Assembly (NCBI GenBank): GCA_031255425.1
Contig: JAIRSN010000272.1
Location: 1 to 5,528, forward strand
Reading direction: 5' to 3'
Length of the DNA stretch: 5,528 nt
Source: Dysgonamonadaceae bacterium
GTDB lineage: Bacteria; Bacteroidota; Bacteroidia; Bacteroidales; Azobacteroidaceae
Positions 1 through 5,528 of the stretch are shown in pieces (the stretch's first letter is position 1; every line of letters starts with the position of its first letter). The position numbers were made by a program, and so were the translations under genes. The notes under the pieces were generated by a model. The model worked only from the letters and a program-made list of their open reading frames with translations. It was not told the origin of the DNA and made no database searches.

Positions 1-200
1 GTCCCGAAGACTTTTTTGCGTTTTCGGGAAGTTCCGAAAACGTCCCGAAGACTTTTTTACGTTTTCGGGAAGTTCCGAAAACGTGCCGAAAACTTTTTCA
101 CGTTTTCGGGAAGTTCCGAAAACGTCCCGAAGACTTTTTTACGTTTTCGGGAGGTTCCGAAAACGTGCCGAAGACTTTTTTACGTTTTCGGGAAGTTCCG
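1..200. repeat. 41-bp tandem repeat array (about 4.9 units) with internal inverted repeats
   Basis: Five head-to-tail units start at 1, 42, 83, 124 and 165; the fifth stops after 36 bases, where sequence unlike the repeat begins at 201. Units differ by only a few substitutions: the third base is C or G, unit 3 has GAAAAC for GAAGAC, and unit 4 has a GAGGTT loop for GAAGTT. Each unit-to-unit junction forms a perfect 9-bp stem, CGTTTTCGG / CCGAAAACG, around a 6-base loop (19-42, 60-83, 101-124, 142-165). The right arm of the fifth copy is lost after CCG at 200. A second, competing stem can form inside a unit between CCCGAAGAC and GTTTTCGGG across the T-rich stretch, with one G-T pair. The left edge is the window edge, so the true copy number is unknown. 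The array is non-coding as far as I can judge; its role is unknown. Confidence 0.95.
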
Positions 201-214
201 GCGGCGCATCCGCT
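201..214 (+). terminator. weak plus-strand terminator-like hairpin after the repeat array
   Basis: A short GC stem, GCGG (201-204) with CCGC (210-213), closes a 5-base loop and is followed by the T-rich run TTTTGTATTTTT. This resembles an intrinsic terminator for transcription crossing the repeat array from the left. The stem has only four base pairs, so chance is a real possibility. Confidence 0.25.
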
Positions 215-275
215 TTTGTATTTTTGGTAAGGTAGTGTAACAGCCAGGCAAATACATCGTATTCCTTTAAAATTA

Positions 276-307
276 TAAAAGCGACTGCATTGCTGCAACC
301 GCTTTTA
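276..307 (-). terminator. probable rho-independent terminator of the GH3 gene, possibly bidirectional
   Basis: An 8-bp stem (276-283 TAAAAGCG with 300-307 CGCTTTTA) encloses a 2x2 internal loop, then a further 4-bp TGCA/TGCA stem capped by a 4-base loop at 290-293. It begins about 35 bases past the stop codon of the minus-strand GH3 gene. On the minus strand the stem is followed by a moderately T-rich stretch (TAATTTTAAA). On the plus strand it is followed by AGTTTTTG, so it could stop transcription from either side and would separate the GH3 transcript from the repeat array. Confidence 0.6.
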
Positions 308-341
308 AGTTTTTGAGAGCGTACTGCTGACAGTCTATGAA

Positions 342-2522
342 TCACTTGATTGTTAAGTTAATTGACTTCAGTTTCGCCTCATCGGAAGTTCCACCGTAAA
401 GGACTTCATATTTGCCCGGTAAAACCTGCATGGATGCCGTTTCCGGATCGAAAAACTCGAAACAAGCCGGCGGCAAAGGGATTTTTACCTGCGCCTTCTC
501 TCCCGCTTTGACAAAGACCCGCTCGAAGCCTCTTAACGATTTCAACGGTCCGGCAGGGTCCTGCAAATTGCAGATGTACACCTGGACAACTTCTTCGCCG
601 TCTCTTTTTCCGGTATTTTCCAGGGTGAGGTTCAGCGCAGTGGATTCGCTCGGCGCTATCGCTGTTTTACTTAGTTTCGCTTTGGAGTAAGCAAAGCCGG
701 TATAACTCAACCCGTGACCGAAGGGGAACAATGGTTTGCCGCTGAAATAACGGTATGTACGCCCTTTATCCATCTGATAGTCTTCAAAATCAGGCAAATC
801 GTCCGAAGAAGCATAGAACGTTACCGGCAACCGTCCGGCGGGGTTGTAGTCGCCAAATAAAACATCGGCAACTGCCTGACCGCCTGCCTGTCCGGCATAC
901 CAGGCGGCAAGCATGGCATCGGTCGTTTCGTATTCCGAAGGCAAAGCGAGCGCACTGCCCGAACAGAGGACGAATACGAGCGGTTTGCCGGTTTCCTTCA
1001 ACGCTTTCAGCAACGCTTTCTGTACCTGCGGAAGGTCGATGTGGGTGCGGTCGCCGTTTTTGAACCCGGGAAGGTCTACGCGCATCTCCTCTCCTTCGAG
1101 CTGGGGCGATAATCCGCCGGCAAAAATAATAACGTCCGCCTCTTTTACCTTTTCAACGGTCGCCCGGTGGTCAATGGCTTGGTTTCCGGGCTTGTCCACA
1201 TAATCGCAGCCTCGCTCGTAAATCACGTGCCCGGCAGGCAATTTGGATTGAATCCCCTCCAACAGCGTAATGGTTTTTGCCGGTACGCCGTTGTAATTCC
1301 CCCATAGCATGACCGAATCGTTGGCATTGGGACCCACGACAGCCACTTTGCCCAGGTGTTTTCCCAGGGGTAAAATATTGTTTTTGTTGCTTAACAGCAC
1401 CATGCTTTTCCGCGCCATTTCCAGGGCTTTCGCCCGGTGTTTTTCGCACTCCACCACCGAATAGGGAATGGACGCCCACGGCACAAGCGAATCCGTATCG
1501 AACATCCCCAGTTGGAAACGCGCCCGCAACAGGCGGAAAACCGATTCGTCGATTTTTTCTTCGCTGATAAAACCTTGTCCGACCGCTTCGTACAAAGATT
1601 GATAGACGTTGCCGCACTCCAGATCCGTGCCCGACAGAACCGCATCCGCTGCCGCCTCAACCGCATTTGCGTGGGTTTCGTGCCTGTCCTTTTCGTAGAA
1701 ATCGGTAATCGCCCCGCAATCGGAAACAATCACATCGTCGAATCCCCATTCGTCGCGCAAAATGTGCCGCAGCAACTCTTTATTCGAACAGCAGGGTTCG
1801 CCCTCAAAACGGTTGTAGGCGCACATCACTTCCCTCACCTTCCCCTCCGTAACAAGCGCTTTGAAGGCAGGCAGATAGGTCTCGTACAAATCCCGTTTGG
1901 AGACAGCCGCCGCGTCGAAACGGTGGCGGTTCCATTCGGGGCCGCTGTGTACGGCAAAATGTTTGGCACAGGCATGTGTTTTGTCGTATTTCCGGGCACC
2001 GTCGCCCTGCAAGCCTTTGACGGCGGCAACCCCCATCCGGGAAGTCAGGTAAGGATCTTCCCCGTAGGTTTCCATGCCGCGTCCCCAACGCGGGTCGCGA
2101 AAGAGATTGATGTTTGGCGTCCAGAACGTTAAGCCCTGGTAACCGCCGTACATCTCCTGTTCCTGAAAGTGGTGGTACTTGGCGCGCGCCTCGTCCGAAA
2201 TCCTGTCGAAGGTTTCGTAGACGGCTTGGGGATCAAATGTCGCCGCCAAACCGATGGCTTGCGGAAAGACGGTTGCCTGTCCCGCACGTGCCACTCCGTG
2301 CAGCGCTTCGTTCCACCAATCGTAAGGGCGTATTCCCAAGCGGCTCACGCCTTTGCTTTGGTTCATCAGTTGCCCGGTTTTTTCCTCCAGCGTCATCCGG
2401 TTCAACAAATCCCTGGCTCTTTCGTCCGGCGAAAGGTCCGGATTTTTATACGCTTCCTGCGCTTGCGCCGGCAATAGCATCAGGCACAAACAAACTGCTA
2501 AATTTATTTTTCTCCTTTTCAT
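342..2522 (-). CDS. Secreted glycoside hydrolase family 3, probable beta-xylosidase
   Basis: This 726-residue protein is a complete GH3 exo-glycosidase, a retaining enzyme that releases single sugars from non-reducing ends. Residues 1-21 form a Sec signal peptide (KRRK, hydrophobic core, cleavage expected after AQA), with no lipobox, so it is probably soluble in the periplasm. The TIM barrel spans about 30-345. It carries WWNEALHGVAR (69-79), typical of GH3 xylosidase/arabinosidase relatives, PRWGRG (144-149), ETYGEDP (151-157) and KHF (187-189). The nucleophile is Asp268 in VSDCG. The alpha/beta sandwich domain (about 375-605) holds an acidic EGEE cluster at 476-479; Glu478 is my best guess for the acid/base. 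A fibronectin-III-like domain follows (about 625-720; NTGKRDGEEVVQVY at 636-649). No PA14 insert is present. The ATG at 2522 is chosen because the signal peptide begins directly there; its leader is AT-rich with no Shine-Dalgarno. Family is near certain; xylosidase rather than glucosidase or arabinofuranosidase is inferred from motifs. Confidence 0.93.
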   Translation of the reverse strand: MKRRKINLAVCLCLMLLPAQAQEAYKNPDLSPDERARDLLNRMTLEEKTGQLMNQSKGVSRLGIRPYDWWNEALHGVARAGQATVFPQAIGLAATFDPQAVYETFDRISDEARAKYHHFQEQEMYGGYQGLTFWTPNINLFRDPRWGRGMETYGEDPYLTSRMGVAAVKGLQGDGARKYDKTHACAKHFAVHSGPEWNRHRFDAAAVSKRDLYETYLPAFKALVTEGKVREVMCAYNRFEGEPCCSNKELLRHILRDEWGFDDVIVSDCGAITDFYEKDRHETHANAVEAAADAVLSGTDLECGNVYQSLYEAVGQGFISEEKIDESVFRLLRARFQLGMFDTDSLVPWASIPYSVVECEKHRAKALEMARKSMVLLSNKNNILPLGKHLGKVAVVGPNANDSVMLWGNYNGVPAKTITLLEGIQSKLPAGHVIYERGCDYVDKPGNQAIDHRATVEKVKEADVIIFAGGLSPQLEGEEMRVDLPGFKNGDRTHIDLPQVQKALLKALKETGKPLVFVLCSGSALALPSEYETTDAMLAAWYAGQAGGQAVADVLFGDYNPAGRLPVTFYASSDDLPDFEDYQMDKGRTYRYFSGKPLFPFGHGLSYTGFAYSKAKLSKTAIAPSESTALNLTLENTGKRDGEEVVQVYICNLQDPAGPLKSLRGFERVFVKAGEKAQVKIPLPPACFEFFDPETASMQVLPGKYEVLYGGTSDEAKLKSINLTIK

Positions 2523-2604
2523 TATTTATAATTATAGGTAATTGTGATTACAAAATATTTTTTTTTCACGGAAAATACATCCCGGTGGGGTTCGCATTTT
2601 TCTG

Positions 2605-2635
2605 CAAAGATCATCGAAACCAATTAATAAAACAA
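2605..2635 (-). promoter_or_regulatory. candidate promoter for the GH3 gene
   Basis: Read on the minus strand, ATTG (2635-2632 area) is followed after about 20 bases by GATCTTTG (2612-2605). This partly matches the Bacteroidota -33 TTTG and -7 TAnnTTTG elements, but the TA of the -7 box is not conserved. It would give a leader of roughly 75 bases. An alternative near-match, TATTTTG at 2557-2551, lies closer to the start but lacks a -33 partner. Weak evidence. Confidence 0.2.
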
Positions 2636-2638
2636 TAA

Positions 2639-2647
2639 TTAATCCGG
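2639..2647 (+). promoter_or_regulatory. outlying copy of the TTAATCCGG motif
   Basis: This 9-base sequence is identical to the left arm of the inverted repeat at 2706-2740 and lies 67 bases upstream of it in the same intergenic region. A third identical site in a short region, one inverted relative to the other two, is suggestive of a regulator binding site. It could also be chance, as AATCCGG-like words are not rare in this DNA. Confidence 0.3.
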
Positions 2648-2688
2648 TGAACGGCTGTTTTAATATCAAATAAAGCATCCGCTTAATC

Positions 2689-2702
2689 GCAATATTAATT
2701 GC
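2689..2702. repeat. short palindrome overlapping the putative -33 element
   Basis: GCAAT (2689-2693) and ATTGC (2698-2702) form a perfect 5-bp inverted repeat with a 4-base spacer. Its right arm contains the ATTG proposed as the -33 element of the GH95 promoter. It might be a second regulator site or just an AT-rich coincidence. Confidence 0.35.
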
Positions 2703-2728
2703 AGGTTAATCCGGATTTGTTTTCTTTG
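2698..2728 (+). promoter_or_regulatory. candidate Bacteroidota-type promoter for the GH95 gene
   Basis: ATTG at 2698-2701 matches three of four bases of the -33 TTTG element. After a 19-base spacer, TTTCTTTG at 2721-2728 matches the -7 consensus TAnnTTTG at all but one fixed position. Transcription would begin around 2735, giving a leader of about 30 bases before the ATG at 2764. Spacing and location are right, but only sequence similarity supports it. Confidence 0.4.
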
Positions 2729-2740
2729 CTTCCGGATTAA
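2706..2740. promoter_or_regulatory. perfect 10-bp inverted repeat around the GH95 -7 region, candidate operator
   Basis: TTAATCCGGA (2706-2715) and its exact reverse complement TCCGGATTAA (2731-2740) flank a 15-base pyrimidine-rich spacer that contains the proposed -7 element. Arm centres are 25 bp apart, near two and a half helical turns. No T-run follows the right arm, so it does not look like a terminator. The likeliest reading is a binding site for a dimeric regulator controlling the GH95 gene, possibly the divergent GH3 gene too. No regulator gene is in view to pair it with. Confidence 0.5.
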
Positions 2741-2763
2741 ACACAATAAAAAACAGAAATAAA

Positions 2764-5337
2764 ATGAATCGGACGGGAAAATTTTTAGTATCGGCGGCAT
2801 TGCTGCTGTTTTCTGCGGCTTCCAATGTTTTTGCAGATGGAAGCATCGCCGTTCAGCGGCCGGCGCTGGTTGCCAGGTACGATGCGCCCGCAACGGTGTG
2901 GGAAAGCGAAGCCCTGCCCATCGGCAACGGTTACATGGGCGCTCTGATTTTCGGCGGGGTGCAGGTGGACAAAATTCAGGTCAACGAGAAAACGCTTTGG
3001 TCGGGAGGTCCCGGCGAAGATCCCGCTTACGATGGCGGACACCGGAACACGCCGGCAGTCAATCGCCAACATTTCCGGGCGCTGCAAAACATCCTCCAAC
3101 AGCGGATGACGGACTTTTCAAACCATCAGGCGGCGCATTTCAATCCGGACGGAACGCTTGTCACCCACGATTATCCAGGCATGGAAGGCACCGGAATCGA
3201 AACACTGCTGGATCACTTAAAGGGAACAAAGGAGCATTTCGGCTCCTACCAAACGCTGGGTTGTATCGAAATCGAACAGCTTTCTGCGGATCATTTATCG
3301 CAAGCGCCGGAGGCGACCAGCTACCTGCGCTCGCTCGACATCGACAATGCCTTGCATACCGTAACCTACACGCAGGACGGGGTGAACTATACCCGCGAAT
3401 ATTTTATGAGCTATCCCGACAAGGTGCTGGTTGTCCGCCTGAGCGCCGACCGGAACGGGAAAATTTCCCGCGCCTTTGAACTTTCGTCGCCGCATATCAA
3501 CCAAACGATTAACGCCGTTGGTAATGTGATTACTTTGACCGGCCAACCCTCCAACCACCGGTCGCACGGACTGAAATTTGCGCAACAGTTGAAAATCCGT
3601 AACACCGGCGGAACGATTTCAACCGTGGGGAACAAAATCCGGGTCGAGAATGCCGACGAAGTCTTGCTGCTGATGTCTGCCGCCACCAATTATGTGCAAT
3701 CAACGGATGAACGGTTCAACTATTTTTCGGATACAGACCCTTTGGCGAAAGTCCGGCAGACGCTTGCGCAAGCGGAAACAAAAACCTGTGCGCAACTCCT
3801 GGCTACGCACCGGCAGGATTATCAATCACTGTACAACCGGATGGAAATGAATCTGGGAAACAGTTCCGCCGTCCCTTCAAAGACGACCGACCGGCTGTTG
3901 GCTGATTTTTATACAACCAATACGGCTGCCGAAAACCGCTACGCCGAATTGCTTTACTATCAGTTCGGGCGCTACCTGCTGATCGCCTGTTCGCGCGAAA
4001 ACACGCTTCCCGCCAACTTGCAGGGCGTATGGGCGGAGGGGCTGGCTAATCCGTGGAACGCCGATTATCATACCAATATCAATATTCAGATGAATTACTG
4101 GCTTGCCCAGCAAACCAACCTGAGGGAATGTCATACGCCTGTGATTGAGTATATCAACAGCCTGGTTCCCCGGGGCAGGATCACCGCCAACGCCTATCAC
4201 TGCAAGGCGGACGGCAGCGATGTGCGCGGCTGGGTTACTTATCACGAGAATAATATCTGGGGAAATACCGCTCCGGCGGTTTCGAGCGCGTTTTATTTTC
4301 CGGCGGCAAACGGGTGGCTGTGCCAGGATATTTGGGAATATTACCGGTTCAACAGCGACACCGTTTTCCTGCAAAACAACTACAGCACCCTGCTGGAGGC
4401 GGCTTTGTTTTGGGTGGATAACCTGTGGCGCGACACCCGCGACGGGCGTTTGGTTGCCAATCCGTCGTACTCGCCCGAACACGGGGAGTATTCATTGGGT
4501 TGTGCGAGCGATCAGGGCATTATTTGCGAACTGTTCGATATGGTGATCAAAGCCTCCGAAGTACTGAATTGCCGCACGCCGGAAATAGCCGAGATAGAGG
4601 CGGCGCAGCGTGAACTTTCCGGTCCGCAAATCGGTCTGAACGGGCAATTTATGGAGTGGAAAGACGAAGTAACGCGCGACCTTACCGGCGACGGCGGACA
4701 CCGGCATGCCAATCACCTGTTTTGGTTGCATCCGGGTTCGCAAATCGTGGCGGGGCGCAGTTTGCAGGAAGACCGGTATGTGGAAGGCATGAAAAAAGCG
4801 CTTCATACGCGCGGCGACGGCGGAACGGGCTGGAGCAAGGCGTGGAAGGTAAACTTCTGGGCAAGGCTGCACGACGGCAACCGCGCCCACAAATTGCTGA
4901 AAGAAGCCATGACGTTGACATACAGCGGCAATCCGTCCGGCATTGGCGGGGTTTACCCGAATTTGTTCGACACGCATCCGCCGTTCCAGATCGACGGGAA
5001 CTTCGGCGTCACGGCGGGCGTGACCGAAATGTTGGTGCAAAGTCAGGGTGGCTACATCGAACTGTTGCCTGCCCTGCCCTCCGAATGGCACGAGGGTGTT
5101 TTTAAGGGCATCAAAGCGCGGGGTAATTTTGAGTTGAGCGTGCAATGGGCGGACGGCAGAATCTCCCAAGCTGAAATAACGTCCCTTTCCGGGAATGATT
5201 GCATCGTGAAGTATCCGGATATAACTGATTACCGGATTGTCCGGCAGGATGGTGCGCCGGTGGCGGCGACGGTTATCGGTAACGACAGGGTCTCTTTTTC
5301 AACGGTACCGGGTGGGGTTTATAAAATAAGGAAATAA
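2764..5337 (+). CDS. Secreted glycoside hydrolase family 95, probable alpha-L-fucosidase
   Basis: This 857-residue protein is a full-length GH95 enzyme, an inverting exo-glycosidase that removes terminal alpha-L-fucose (in some members alpha-L-galactose). A Sec signal peptide covers residues 1-24 (cleavage after VFA), so it should act in the periplasm. The N-terminal beta-sandwich domain (about 35-310) starts with ALPIGNGYMGA (50-60) and NEKTLWSGGP (74-83), both characteristic. The (alpha/alpha)6 barrel (about 375-755) carries the whole active site: Asn438 and Asn440 in HTNIN (436-440), the acid Glu572 in SPEHG, and Asp744 in DGNFG. These correspond to Asn421, Asn423, Glu566 and Asp766 of Bifidobacterium AfcA. 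A C-terminal beta domain (about 760-857) opens with IELLPALP. His436 favours fucose over galactose. The ATG at 2764 directly begins the signal peptide; its A-rich leader lacks a Shine-Dalgarno. It is transcribed away from the GH3 gene across a 241-base gap. No frameshift or missing key residue is seen. Confidence 0.95.
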   Translation: MNRTGKFLVSAALLLFSAASNVFADGSIAVQRPALVARYDAPATVWESEALPIGNGYMGALIFGGVQVDKIQVNEKTLWSGGPGEDPAYDGGHRNTPAVNRQHFRALQNILQQRMTDFSNHQAAHFNPDGTLVTHDYPGMEGTGIETLLDHLKGTKEHFGSYQTLGCIEIEQLSADHLSQAPEATSYLRSLDIDNALHTVTYTQDGVNYTREYFMSYPDKVLVVRLSADRNGKISRAFELSSPHINQTINAVGNVITLTGQPSNHRSHGLKFAQQLKIRNTGGTISTVGNKIRVENADEVLLLMSAATNYVQSTDERFNYFSDTDPLAKVRQTLAQAETKTCAQLLATHRQDYQSLYNRMEMNLGNSSAVPSKTTDRLLADFYTTNTAAENRYAELLYYQFGRYLLIACSRENTLPANLQGVWAEGLANPWNADYHTNINIQMNYWLAQQTNLRECHTPVIEYINSLVPRGRITANAYHCKADGSDVRGWVTYHENNIWGNTAPAVSSAFYFPAANGWLCQDIWEYYRFNSDTVFLQNNYSTLLEAALFWVDNLWRDTRDGRLVANPSYSPEHGEYSLGCASDQGIICELFDMVIKASEVLNCRTPEIAEIEAAQRELSGPQIGLNGQFMEWKDEVTRDLTGDGGHRHANHLFWLHPGSQIVAGRSLQEDRYVEGMKKALHTRGDGGTGWSKAWKVNFWARLHDGNRAHKLLKEAMTLTYSGNPSGIGGVYPNLFDTHPPFQIDGNFGVTAGVTEMLVQSQGGYIELLPALPSEWHEGVFKGIKARGNFELSVQWADGRISQAEITSLSGNDCIVKYPDITDYRIVRQDGAPVAATVIGNDRVSFSTVPGGVYKIRK

Positions 5338-5395
5338 AAGCGGCGGCGTGTCCCGAAATATGCACCCGCTGCTCCTGATTCTTTTCTTTCTTCTT

Positions 5396-5417
5396 TCCGG
5401 CGCCGACCCCCGCCGGA
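5396..5417 (+). terminator. GC-rich hairpin downstream of the GH95 gene
   Basis: TCCGGCG (5396-5402) pairs perfectly with CGCCGGA (5411-5417) over an 8-base loop, about 60 bases past the GH95 stop codon. A second small stem, TCCGG/CCGGA (5421-5434), follows at once. No T-run directly follows either stem (the next T-rich stretch starts near 5444), so this is not a classical intrinsic terminator. It may instead be a transcript 3'-end stabilising structure. A pyrimidine-rich tract (about 5376-5398) precedes it. Confidence 0.3.
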
Positions 5418-5484
5418 TGCTCCGGATACCCGGATAAACGACTCATTTTACTTAAAAAACAACCGAATTATACACATCCGGCTC

Positions 5485-5520
5485 AAATTAATTTAAAAAT
5501 AGCTTGTTTTAAATGAATTT
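5485..5520. repeat. AT-only imperfect inverted repeat near the right edge
   Basis: Bases 5485-5498 (AAATTAATTTAAAA) pair with 5507-5520 (TTTTAAATGAATTT) at 13 of 14 positions around an 8-base loop. With T-runs on both strands it could act as a weak bidirectional terminator. It could also be part of the AT-rich promoter region of a gene beyond the window. The rest of 5338-5528 shows no gene. Confidence 0.4.
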
Positions 5521-5528
5521 AGAATTAT

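Noticed and set aside
1..200. Possible CRISPR array
   Set aside because: The units are directly contiguous with no unique spacers between them, so this is a plain tandem repeat.
16..240. 74-codon plus-strand open frame across the repeat array
   Set aside because: The repeat unit lacks stops in every plus-strand frame, so the open frame is expected without coding. Neighbouring units are read in different frames, and no domain or leader supports a gene.
98..345. Two overlapping minus-strand open frames (66 and 68 codons) running into the array
   Set aside because: They run through the terminator hairpin and the repeats in two different frames, show no recognisable protein features, and one overlaps the end of the GH3 gene.
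1437..2132. 231-codon plus-strand open frame opposite the GH3 gene
   Set aside because: It lies wholly inside the GH3 gene, whose catalytic motifs are intact; its translation resembles no protein family and is rich in Arg, His and Val, as expected of an antisense shadow.
2114..2638. 174-codon plus-strand open frame from the GH3 5' end into the intergenic region
   Set aside because: It is antisense to the GH3 signal peptide and barrel start, has no recognisable motif, and its tail is just translated AT-rich intergenic DNA.
2706..2740. The intergenic dyad as a terminator
   Set aside because: It lies upstream of both divergent genes rather than downstream of any, has a 15-base loop, and is followed by A-rich rather than T-rich sequence on the plus strand.
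2523..2763. Riboswitch, tRNA or small RNA in the divergent intergenic region
   Set aside because: I found no cloverleaf, no recognisable riboswitch core and no strong multi-stem structure; only short dyads are present.
3877..4482. 201-codon minus-strand open frame inside the GH95 gene
   Set aside because: It is antisense to the conserved HTNIN region of GH95 and shows no family features.
4492..5169. 225-codon minus-strand open frame inside the GH95 gene
   Set aside because: It is antisense to the conserved GH95 barrel and C-terminal region, with no leader or domain of its own.

Overview
The window looks like a carbohydrate-degradation locus from a Bacteroidota (Bacteroidales-like) genome. 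Three things point there. Two secreted glycoside hydrolases of families common in that phylum (GH3 and GH95) fill most of it. The leaders in front of both start codons are AT-rich with no Shine-Dalgarno sequence. The best promoter candidate resembles the Bacteroidota -33/-7 form rather than -35/-10. Genus cannot be told from the sequence.

Layout: positions 1-200 hold five units (the last incomplete) of a 41-bp tandem repeat rich in inverted repeats; the window edge cuts into it, so the array may continue upstream. Positions 201-341 are non-coding and hold a probable terminator for the minus-strand gene. Positions 342-2522 (minus) encode a complete GH3 enzyme, most likely a periplasmic beta-xylosidase. 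Positions 2523-2763 are an AT-rich divergent intergenic region with candidate promoters and a perfect 10-bp inverted repeat around the plus-strand promoter. Positions 2764-5337 (plus) encode a complete GH95 enzyme, most likely a periplasmic alpha-L-fucosidase. Positions 5338-5528 are non-coding and hold two inverted repeats but no recognisable gene.

The two enzymes plausibly act together on oligosaccharides from a decorated hemicellulose (fucosylated xyloglucan, or a complex glucuronoarabinoxylan). The GH95 enzyme would remove a terminal L-fucose (or L-galactose) cap and the GH3 enzyme would remove exposed beta-linked xylose. No SusC/SusD pair, sulfatase, transporter or regulator lies within the window, so membership of a polysaccharide utilization locus is an inference. 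I see no previously undescribed multi-gene system. The parts most worth a second look are the hairpin-forming 41-bp array, the dyad at the GH95 promoter, and the substrate-specificity residue of the GH95 enzyme.
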